Notes under the pieces: model-generated
Databases searched by the model: none
What the model was told of the DNA's origin: nothing
The model's input: only the letters and a program-made list of their open reading frames with translations
In this document: positions 55,900 to 64,000 of the stretch, one piece after another
How positions within the stretch are numbered: position 1 is the stretch's first letter
Layout: each line of letters starts with the position of its first letter
Assembly (NCBI RefSeq): GCF_021869535.1
Contig: NW_026262604.1
Span: forward strand, 54,584,247-54,648,246
DNA: 64,000 nucleotides
Direction: 5' to 3'
Source of the DNA: Mytilus californianus
Lineage: Eukaryota; Mollusca; Bivalvia; Mytilida; Mytilidae
Program-made: the position numbers and the translations under genes

Positions 55900-56140
55900 A
55901 ATAAATCGTAACAGACGGGTTCTACAAGTGAAGCAGAATCTCCTCACCTTTCCGGAGCATCTGAGATCACCCCGGTTTTTGGTTCGGTTCGTGTTGCTCA
56001 GTCTTTAGTTTTCTATGTTGGGTTTTGTGTACTGTTGTCAGTATTTTCGTAGTTTTCCGTTTTTACCATGGTATTGTCAGTTTGTTTTCGACTTATGCGT
56101 TTGAATGTCCCTTCGATATCTTTAGCCTCTCTTACAATAT
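55900..56140 (+). repeat. Family B copy
   Basis: CGGGTTCTACAAGTGAAGCA, CCGGAGCATCTGAGATCACC, TTCGTGTTGCTCAGTCTTTA and GCGTTTGAATGTCCCTTCGA in order. Confidence 0.85.
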
Positions 56141-56144
56141 TAGT

Positions 56145-57035
56145 AAACGAACCAATAACAATGAAGTACAAATATTGTCCGCAAATTTCACGATAAAGCG
56201 TGTTTAACATCTTTATTTTTATATGGTATTATGATTATAGTCATTATAGATTAACAACATTTTAGAACTGTAATAGAATGACTATGTTTAACATGAAACA
56301 AGTTTTACTAAATATTTCCTCTGGATATTCAGTATTAAAGATACTTGATAGAATGCTCTACATCAAGTTAATTTTTGCTTGCAGCATAAATATTATATTT
56401 TGTATCCATAAATATTCGTATATCGATTCTTAATTATGTCTATCAAATTTTGATTGCACTTGCACGTACACAAAATTGGCATGTAGATGATTAATGCGAA
56501 AACTGAAATTTCCTTTGAAAAGAGCCAAGGAAAGATATTTTTATAGCATTCAATCCAGTAAAGATTCAATTGTATATTAACTGAACCTGGTTGAAAACCA
56601 AGATTTACCTGTACATACGGTATTGATAGATATAATTAACTGATTGATGATCGTGATGGCAGTGAACTGAAAACATGCCAGCCTGGAAATAATTTCGGAT
56701 TGGAATTTATGACCAATTCAATACCTTCATTTTGTTAATCGAAATATTTCCATCTGTAAGATGTGAGATTTTCCGTCTATAAATTAGTCTTTTGTATGTA
56801 GCGTGTGCGTATCTTTTTCAGTGGTTTGAATGTTTACGTTCTCTAGAATCCCGCGAAAAATACAGCTTGGATGAGTGCCTTCTAGCATAGTTGTATTGAA
56901 ATTCGAAATTTCCCCAAGTGAATATTGTTTATTGGAGGAAACAGTTATTTATCATGAATATAATATTTGTGCCATTGTTTTAAAATAATTGTTAATTCAG
57001 ATATCCATATTTAAAGATACATAACATAATATTAA
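56145..57035. other. AT-rich intergenic DNA
   Basis: No supported gene or repeat. Confidence 0.35.
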
Positions 57036-57039
57036 ATAG

Positions 57040-57262
57040 ACGTATGTTAGACTGTCGTACAAGTGAGAGGTTTAGCGCTATAAAACCAGGTTCAATCCAC
57101 CATTTTCTACATTTGAAAATGCCTGTACCAAGTCAGGAATATGACAGTTGTTGTCCATTCGTTTGATGTGTTTTGTCATTTGATTTTGCCATGTGATTAG
57201 GGACTTTCCGATTGAATTTTCCTCGGAGTTCAGTATTTTTGTGATTTTACTTTTTTCAGCAA
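57040..57262 (+). repeat. Family C copy
   Basis: ACTGTCGTACAAGTGAGAGG, CCAGGTTCAATCCACCATTT, GCCTGTACCAAGTCAGGAAT, GGACTTTCCGATTGAATTTT and GAGTTCAGTATTTTTGTGAT. It is matched almost phrase by phrase at 63175-63395. Confidence 0.85.
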
Positions 57263-57589
57263 TGACATTTTCGACCAGTCAGAGAACAAATCAGCTACAA
57301 TGCCCACACTTAACCATATTTAAGCATAAGTAAGGTCAAAGGTAAAACATTCGAATTATAATCGACGAATAAACGAGGGCGTAGTTCTCAGTTGCGATCA
57401 ATAGGTCGTAATGTGTGTGTGGTGCCTCTTTAATCACAAAAAATAAATATTATGTTTTTCACGATTTATATGATTTTCTAGAATAAAATCGCTGAACAGT
57501 ATTTATTTCGTCGTTTGGAATTATGAGACGTTTCAAAAGTCCTGGATCCGCCCATGGTTCAGGGATATCAAAGTATATCAATTTAAGAT

Positions 57590-57835
57590 CCAGAGATGCG
57601 ATCTATGCCGTTGTGTAAAAAGAGTCTACCAAATGTAAAACATATTATCCGAAATATTTGTATTTGTGCTGAAAAATAATTTGATATTATTGCCAATTTT
57701 ATAATAAGTTGTTTTTTATTCGTAGGAGGAGGACATTTGGTAATTGCATCCACTTTAGCCATAATAGGTATACACTTGACCTTGGCCAACTGTATGTCCT
57801 AAATATTCAACAGTGGACTGACAAAACTCTGTCCC
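57590..57835 (-). pseudogene. RT thumb remnant of the LTR element
   Basis: The minus-strand frame 57789-57583 reads ...MAKVDAITKCPPPTNKKQL..., the segment just after the catalytic palm in Ty3/Gypsy RTs. One frame away, EYLGHTVGQGQ precedes it. The palm (with YxDD) and RNase H are absent. It lies downstream of the integrase on the same strand. Confidence 0.75.
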
Positions 57836-57864
57836 TGGCATCTTTATCATACCATATTTTTTTA

Positions 57865-59212
57865 CTATTTCTGAACAGTTTTAAAGTTTTTCTGAGCAAT
57901 TTTGTCTTTAAATCTAGATACATAGTCTAGAAGATTCAATTCAGTGTGTTCATTAGCCATTGTTTCCTTAACCAATTTCAGAGGTCCTCTTACAGTATGA
58001 TCAAACATCAACTCAAAGGGACTAAAACCAAGGGATTCTTGAACAGCCTCTCGGACCGCAAAGTGTAGAAAGTGAACACTATCATCCCAGTCCCTATCAA
58101 GTTGAGACAAACAGTTCTAATCATGTTATTCAATGTTTGATGAAAACGTTCTAAGGCAGATTCTGGATGATAAGCACTTGACCTATTCCGAGCAATCCCT
58201 AACTTGTAAACGACCTGCCGAAAAAAATAAAGGCCACAGTAGTATACCGGTGTTCAAAAGTCATAAATCGATTGAGAGAAAACAAATCCGGGTTACAAAC
58301 TAAAACCGAGGGAAACACGTCATCTATAAGAGAAAAACAAAGAAGCATCAGGAACACTGAAGTGCAACAAAAACAAACGTCAACATACATAGAAACGAAC
58401 TTTTTGATAACAACTGCCATATTTCTGACTTGGTACAGGACATTTGAAGAAAAAATGGTGTGTTGAACCCGGTTTTATGGCTAGCCAAACCTCCCGCTTA
58501 TATGACAATGCTAAACATTATCGCTAAAATGACAACACTACGTGACAAAATACAGCACAAACACACGACATAACATGCAAACCGCAGAACAACAACGAAC
58601 ATCTTTCATCAACGACGACAGACACCACAGGACATCACATTGTAAACGATTTGCTGAAAAATAAACCTGATATGAAATTTGAACCCTGGTCGGACTGTAA
58701 AGACTTAGGAAGTCCTACTGACGTGAACAATTTGATAAGAGCTTTGACAATAGTTGGTGTCTTCATATTCCTTAATGGAATAGCCTCAGGAAAGCGAGTG
58801 GATGTACACATGATTGTCAATAAATACGCGTTTCCAGTCTTGGTTTTCGGTAAAGGTCCAACGCAATCAGTGAGTACTCGACTGAAGGTTCTTTAAAGGC
58901 TGGAATTGGCAGAAGTGGTGCTGGAAGTATTTTCTGAATAGGCTTACTAACAAACTGGCATATATGGCATGATTTGCAGTATTCTGTGCCATCATATTTA
59001 AGTCTGGGCCAGTAGAAATGCTGCACCATCTTAAGGTAAGTCTTCCGTATACCAACCAAAGGGGTGTCATGGTTAAGACCAATAATGTCTTGCCTATAGA
59101 CTTTAGGCACAATCACTTTGTATACCACTCTCCATTCCTTCTCTAGGATAGCATACGGGGACCTCCACTTCCTCATTAAAATGCCGTCTTGATGGTTGTA
59201 ACATTCGGCCAC
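57865..59212 (-). pseudogene. Integrase of a Ty3/Gypsy-type element, interrupted
   Basis: Minus-strand order is as follows. The zinc-binding region lies at about 59100-58930 (NHDTPLVGIRKTY...CKSCHICQ); its second histidine is not visible. The first catalytic aspartate region (LIALDLY) comes next, then TRFPEAIPLR and the second aspartate (QSDQGSNF, 58700-58680). A 0.4-kb insertion (58232-58637) follows, then the third acid (HPESALERFHQTL, near 58150) and the C-terminal AVREAVQESLGFSPFELMF...RGPLKL (58045-57960). At least three frame breaks prevent function. It begins immediately after the protease-region frame with no RT between. Confidence 0.85.
58232..58637 (-). mobile_element. Family C element inserted in the integrase, with ~26-base flanking duplication
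   Basis: TTGTAAACGACCTGCCGAAA (58203) and TTGTAAACGATTTGCTGAAA (58641) start two similar flanks of about 26 bases. Both decode to the same stretch of integrase (GLFF...). Between them lies family-C sequence in reverse (AACCCGGTTTTATGGCTAGC, CTATTATGACA-type words), matching 63060-63250. Confidence 0.7.
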
Positions 59213-59985
59213 TTTGTCTGCTTCCTCCTGTGGTTGAGCATAATTAAATGCTTGTTAGTACTAAGTGGTCTTACTATGACCTTTTCTGAGCCACAGGAAC
59301 CGTCAATGTCGACAAGGAGAGTTTCAGAAAGGTCCATATAATCATCATGGTCTTCTTGTAAATCCTCAGTTTGTTGTTTTCTTGCTATCGCCCTAGTAAC
59401 AACATAAGCTGGATACAGTTGAGCATCATCTTCAGGTGATTTAACATCCACCACCGGTTCACTGGTAACAATTGGTTCAGCAACCACTTTGTTCCTAGCT
59501 AGATCATTTCCTAGCAATAATGAAACACCCTCAACAGGGAGATTAGGACGAACACCCACTATAACTGTTCCAGTAATCAAATCTGACTTCAAATAAATAC
59601 GATGGAGGGGAACATCTGTACAACCTAGCTTCACACCTTGTAACAAAACGGAGGCACCAACGAAAGTCTCCTCGGACAAAGGCTACACACCTTCTAAAAA
59701 CAAAGTCTGAGATGCTCCAGTGTCCCGTAAAATCTTAATAGGATGAGCAGTAGTATTATCAACAATAGAAACAAACCCATCAGACATAAAGGGTTTATAA
59801 TCCTCCATGTAATCACAAAAACTGGAGTTAAAAACCTGACTCGCAGGACATTCCAACTTATTGGTAACACGGGGTGTCGTACAAACACTTTATTTGGGTT
59901 TATTATCTCTTTGATTCTTCTTCTGGAGTCTAAAACAATCAGCCATCAGGTGACCATTTTTCTCACAATGAGCACAAGTAAGTGA
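59176..59985 (-). pseudogene. Zinc knuckle and aspartic protease region of the LTR element
   Basis: From right to left on the minus strand: a CCHC zinc knuckle (CAHCEKNGHLMADC, around 59940-59980); then the protease active site DTGAS (59724-59710) within IKILRDTGASQTLFLEGV; a stop near 59686; and a 167-codon open frame 59679-59176 covering the rest of the protease and linker (VSLLLGNDLARNKV). The frame then slips into the integrase around 59212. Confidence 0.85.
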
Positions 59986-60059
59986 TTTCGTCTCAAAAGG
60001 CTAAAATTTTGGATTAGACATATTATAACTAGATTCACTCTTATTCTGTTCAACATGCT

Positions 60060-61127
60060 TACTATCAGTACGCTCAGTACTTTGATGTTTGTAATTTCAG
60101 CTCGTACTTAACTTTTGACCTTTTGAAACTTCTTGTAAGTGAAAGGGTATACTTATCGGTAACAACAGCTGCATCTTGCAATGTCTCAACAGTTTTGTCA
60201 TCTAAATGTGTTTTTAAGTCTAAATGAACACACTGCTTGAACTCTTCTAATAACATTAACTGTCTTATTTTATCAAAATTGTTATCTTTTTTCCTTGACG
60301 TAAGCCAATTATCAAATAGATCTTCTTTTTCCTTAGCAAAGTCAACATAGGTTTGTGATTAAAGCTTTTCATAAGCTTTCAAAACTTTCTGTTTTACAGT
60401 GTCATAATCAGACCGTTTTCTGAAGAAAGTACTGAGTAAATTTCAGCGGCCTTGCCCTCAAAAAACTTTGCAGCATTGTAGTCCAATAAGGCTTTGGCCT
60501 TTTAAAATTTTGAGCAATTTTCTCAAACTGTTGAAAATATTATCAACTGTTTTTTCAGAAAATCTTGGAACCAAACGTACCTTTTCTGCCTCAAAATGTT
60601 CTGATTTTTACTCATATTTAGTGTATACTTTGACAATTTCTATTTTTATTTTCTCCATCTCTAACCTTTCCCTCATTTCAAGTTCTGTCTGTTTTAATTA
60701 AAATTCATCTTCTTTTTCTTCCATCTTTTCCATCTCTAACCTTTCCTTCACTTCAAGTTCTGCCTGTCTTTTTTCTTTTTCTTTTTCCAATTGTTTTAAT
60801 TTAACTTCGTTTTTAAATTGTTTTTCCAATTGTTTTAATTTAAATACATCTTCCTTTTCTAATTGTTTTAATTTTAAGTTCCTGTTCTAATTCAAGCTGT
60901 TTTAATTTGATAGCATCAACATTTTCGACCTTGAGTTGAGCCTCTTCACCAAAAATTTCTACGTCAACTAAATTGTCAATTACCAATTTTTTTATAATTT
61001 GTTTTCTCATAGATACTCTAAAATCTATTTGTAGATGTTTAGCAAGCAACACTAATTCTTCTTTCTTTTGTTTTTCAGACCCTTTCAGGTCTGGCGTTTT
61101 CAAAAATTTACCAGCATCAAATGTCAT
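60060..61127 (-). pseudogene. Gag region of the LTR element
   Basis: ATG at 61127 opens MTFDAGKFLKTP with a SAP-like motif (EELVLLAKHLQIDFRVSMRK). A glutamate/lysine-rich coiled-coil stretch with repeated LKQLELEQE-type words (60850-60640) follows. A capsid-like segment comes next, with LLEEFKQCVHLDLKTHLDDK and ETLQDAAVVTDKY (60250-60150). Stops and frameshifts break it in the middle. The order fits the Gag of metazoan Gypsy-type elements. Confidence 0.8.
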
Positions 61128-61220
61128 TTTGTAGAATATTGTTGGCTAATTTTAATTCAATAAATTCAGACAAATTCTTAATCTAATATTAACGTTCTCC
61201 CGGCAGAGCTCCCAATTTCT

Positions 61221-61930
61221 GTTACGACTAGAAATCACCTTTAAATCGTAGCCAACAAAAGACACAAATCAATAATAAATTTTAACAAGATATATTATAC
61301 AAAAGTATACAAGAAATATTATACAAATTAAAATGTCAAATCAACTGTTAAAATATATGTCCGAACCTTTGTCTTTTCTTTATCCGGAATTTTTTTCTTA
61401 ACTGTAACGGAATATGTCCAATAATTTAACAATCGAGTATGCTGTAGTTAACGTAAATAAAAGTGTCAATCCAACAACTCCAGAGAACTTCTGAGAATCC
61501 AAGTATATTAATGTCTGATCTGTCTAATTTTGGTGTCTGTATATATAGTTGTCATGGAAATTTCTAGAACACTGTAGAAGGGAAGCTCCTCGAAAACTGT
61601 GGAAGGGAAACTTCTAGAATATTGTAGAAGTTTAAATTACGCATCATAGATTATGATCATTCCAGAATTATTATGTAAGTCAAATAGAAAGTTTCAATCG
61701 TTCCATCAGTATCTATGATTGTTCCAGTGATTTCTAAACTGCACAAATATAACATTATTTTGTAAACAACCATAAGACCACACAAAACAAATTAGTCCAG
61801 GATAAATAAACAGGATAATTACAATATCATAACAATATAACCACATTTCATTTTTAATAGCATGTAAAACAATTTCAATACGTACATACCTACATATAAT
61901 TATTCCGGTGTATTTATACTCTTTACGGAC
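61221..61930 (-). repeat. Presumed 5' LTR of the broken element (outer boundary unknown)
   Basis: Adjacent to the inferred primer-binding site. Contains three ~25-base tandem units at 61562-61633 (TCTAGAACACTGTAGAAGGG and variants). No second LTR is available for comparison, so the extent is a guess. Confidence 0.4.
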
Positions 61931-61934
61931 GATT

Positions 61935-63055
61935 CTTTCCCTCCGGTCATATAGTAAAGCTGACTGCTTTTGTTATTGCTGTATTGATGAAATTTTCTTG
62001 TTAATCTTGCTTTCGAAGATAGTGTTTTAACTTTGTTAGTCTTTGCTTTGCGGTGATTCGTTGGTTACTATAGTGAATACGCGTCAGGGCAGATTGAAGG
62101 GAATATTTTTCTTTGTATGTGCTGGATGGCATAATCTATAATAGTTCATTCATATAATTTTTTCTTCTATTTGAATTCAAGAAATTTATAGAAATTCTCT
62201 TGGTATTTTATATGTGTTTATATTGATTAAACAATACATTTGTAAGAAAAGAAAAGATCTGAACCAACGTAAATGTCGTGGTTGCAAACCTCGAACAATA
62301 AAAAAATTCCAATCTCCTTTTTTTTTAAATCAGAACTTTTAACCTTTTTTATAATTCTTTTCTATTTCTAAACTTGCTTAATTCAATGAATGAATAAACC
62401 AAATTTCATTCCTTTTCTCATCCTCAATGAATTTGTTTATAACTTATATCTAAACACTGTTTATGATTCATAATCTTTACTATGTTTATTACTTATAATC
62501 TAGATTCTGCTTATGACTTAAAATCTAAAAGAAAATTATAAATTATGGTATAATCTCTGTGAATTATGCTGTAGATAATGCACATTTTTTAAGGTTTTTC
62601 CTGTCGTATAAGAGTAATGTCATGATTGGTCAAATGAAAGATCGACCGTGGGGAGGGAGTCGTTAACATTGGTGTTTCGAATAATTCAACATTTTTATAA
62701 CAGGTAAATAATATAAAAATGTAAATTTACAACAAATAAAGATATCAATGATATTAAACATAGAAGTGCTGACTATTGGGTTGGTAATTTATATTAAATT
62801 CTTTTTCATTATTAAATAGGGAATGTTGCTGGACAAAATCAGTCAGTACATTTATTTGCATTTGTAATGCATACAGGAAGCATTAGCAAATCGTTCCAAA
62901 AACTATCTCCTCTTTAATTTAATTTTAAAGTACTTAAAACCTTCCATCCTTTATGGGTGGATTTTACGTAGATAAATAAAAACGTATAATATAAGCAAAA
63001 TGAGGATGTTAAATTTGATGTATGCCTTTTTGTGCTTCTTCGTTACATTTGTTTG
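61935..63055. other. AT-rich intergenic DNA
   Basis: Repeated CTTATAATCTA-type words occur at 62445-62530. No gene was found. Confidence 0.4.
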
Positions 63056-63059
63056 TTTT

Positions 63060-63395
63060 TAAAGTGATTAAGATGATAACACAATGTTGACTGCTGTACC
63101 CCTATTTTTGACATTTTTACCTTTTGTGTCTGTTTTATTTTTGTTCACGCATCGTTGTCAATATAATGGAATTTGATGCGACTGTCATACAAGTGAGAGA
63201 TTAAGCTAGCTTTAAAACCAGGTTCAATCCACCATTTTCTACAAAAGAAAATGCCTGTACCAAGTCAGGAATATGACAGTTTTTATCCATACGTTTGATG
63301 TGTTTGTTTTTTTTTTATTTTGGCATTTGATTGGGGACTTTCCTTTTTGAATTTTCCTCGGAGTTCAGTATTTTTGTGATTTTACTTTTTAATAT
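63060..63395 (+). repeat. Family C copy, longest plus-strand copy
   Basis: GTGATTAAGATGATAACACA, GACTGCTGTACCCCTATTTT, GCGACTGTCATACAAGTGAG, CCAGGTTCAATCCACCATTT and GAGTTCAGTATTTTTGTGAT. It ends about 430 bases before the second fibrinogen gene. Confidence 0.8.
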
Positions 63396-63693
63396 GATAA
63401 TGTTTAACCTTTTATCTAAAGGGGGCCTCACACACTCTACAACAAATAATATTATGTCACTTTATGTTTAAATAAGTCATTATATACTAACGTGTGATCT
63501 TGAACAACTTTTAAACAAAATATAAACAACGTCTTTTGTTAATATCATGTTTTCCTTTTTTTCGGCTTAAATTATGTTACCACTTTCTTGGGAACCGTTC
63601 AACTTATGAACTTTGAAATTCCATCTATAGATAAACTGTTGATCGTTTTGTGTTTGTACTAGCGAACTAACAATTTTGTACTTTAATAATTGT

Positions 63694-63702
63694 TATATAA
63701 AG
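63694..63702 (+). promoter_or_regulatory. Candidate TATA box of fibrinogen gene 2
   Basis: TATATAAAG, 131 bases before the start codon and aligned with 33435 of copy 1. The flanking GCAGAACATTCA and, downstream, ACAACACGGACCAATCTGGA are shared. Confidence 0.65.
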
Positions 63703-63824
63703 CAGAACATTCAGGTAATTCTACTGACATTGACCTTTTATTTCTGACATACTGCGTTGGACGAGATATTGCAGTAGATAAGATACACAAAAGAAGTTAT
63801 ACAACACGGACCAATCTGGAAAAA

Positions 63825-63897
63825 ATGAATCGCCTGATTATTTTTGTTACACTTTCTATTTTCAGTAAGGGCTTTGTGTCAGAAGCAAATTTTGGAG
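63825..63897 (+). CDS. First exon of a second fibrinogen-related gene (cut by window end)
   Basis: ATG at 63825 encodes MNRLIIFVTLSIFSKGFVSE..., a signal peptide homologous to that of the gene at 33574. It ends at the same phase-1 donor (GGAG|GTAAGT). By hand alignment 10 of 73 exon bases differ, giving six amino-acid changes, against about 9 of 103 in the first part of the intron. The rest of the gene lies beyond 64000. From the shared promoter and orientation I infer a tandem paralogue. Confidence 0.85.
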
Positions 63898-64000
63898 GTA
63901 AGTTTATTTGTTTGATTAATGATGAAAAAGTATAAGTTTAAGAGTTAATATGTACTAGTATAAGAAGAACATTAGAAATTGAAGCATAATGAAGTTTATT

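Larger units (their letters stand above)
57590..61220 (-). mobile_element. Broken Ty3/Gypsy-type retrotransposon with integrase before RT (Gmr1-like order)
   Basis: Gag, zinc knuckle, protease, integrase and RT remnant follow one another from 61127 to 57590 on the minus strand. Upstream of Gag, GTAACA at 61220-61215 is a plausible LTR end (...CA). TTGGGAGCTCTGCCGGGAGA next to it looks like a primer-binding site. The 5' LTR would extend to the right of 61220; its outer end is not defined. No 3' LTR was found left of 57590, so the element is truncated within RT. The domain order is that described for Gmr1-like elements rather than standard Gypsy. Confidence 0.75.

Noticed and set aside
57865-59679. 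Simple deletion of RT between protease and integrase of a standard Gypsy element
   Set aside because: An RT thumb remnant is found downstream of the integrase on the same strand, so a Gmr1-like order explains the layout better.

Overview
The window is nuclear DNA of an animal, most likely a bivalve mollusc and probably a mussel (Mytilus-like). It is visibly AT-rich and intron-rich. Splice sites follow the GT-AG rule, and the density of dispersed repeats is very high. The two recognisable host loci, an I-set immunoglobulin protein and fibrinogen-related lectins, belong to families that are expanded in bivalves. Species assignment is inference: no rRNA or mitochondrial marker is present.

Layout. 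(1) 79-5667, plus strand: part of a gene encoding three I-set Ig domains. Each domain is split by a phase-0 intron and bounded by phase-1 introns. The last exon runs into a tandem array (5620-6285) that has copied the exon end and its splice donor about 12 times in ~54-bp units. (2) 6.3-33 kb: mostly transposon debris. It holds a non-LTR retrotransposon RT remnant (6905-7935), a 1.4-kb element with internal ~0.4-0.5-kb tandem units (11998-13433), a minus-strand envelope-like relic interrupted by a small CAGGGGCG-ended element (14.0-15.5 kb), an unrecognised open frame (17.6-18.2 kb), and a segmental duplication carrying a decayed LINE (22.9-25.3 kb and 26.9-31.2 kb). (3) 33574-41602, plus strand: a complete eight-exon gene for a secreted 339-residue protein with a Ly6/uPAR-like cysteine-rich N-terminus and a C-terminal fibrinogen-related domain. 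(4) 41.6-63.4 kb: repeats again. They include a perfect-looking foldback (42.6-43.0 kb), a decayed L1/Tx1-like LINE abutting a tRNA-like piece (54.6-55.9 kb), and a broken minus-strand Ty3/Gypsy-type element whose integrase lies before its RT remnant (57.5-61.2 kb). (5) 63825-63897: first exon of a second copy of the fibrinogen gene, with matching promoter and intron, cut by the window end.

The two fibrinogen copies lie about 30 kb apart in the same orientation. They form a tandem array of candidate soluble recognition lectins, with the repeats between and within them giving the raw material for unequal exchange. Three dispersed families (here called A, B and C) account for much of the remaining sequence. 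One family-A copy can be delimited exactly, because the duplicated locus preserves the empty site.

Exon coordinates were derived by hand from splice consensus, phase and domain fit. Repeat boundaries given to the nearest ten bases are approximate.
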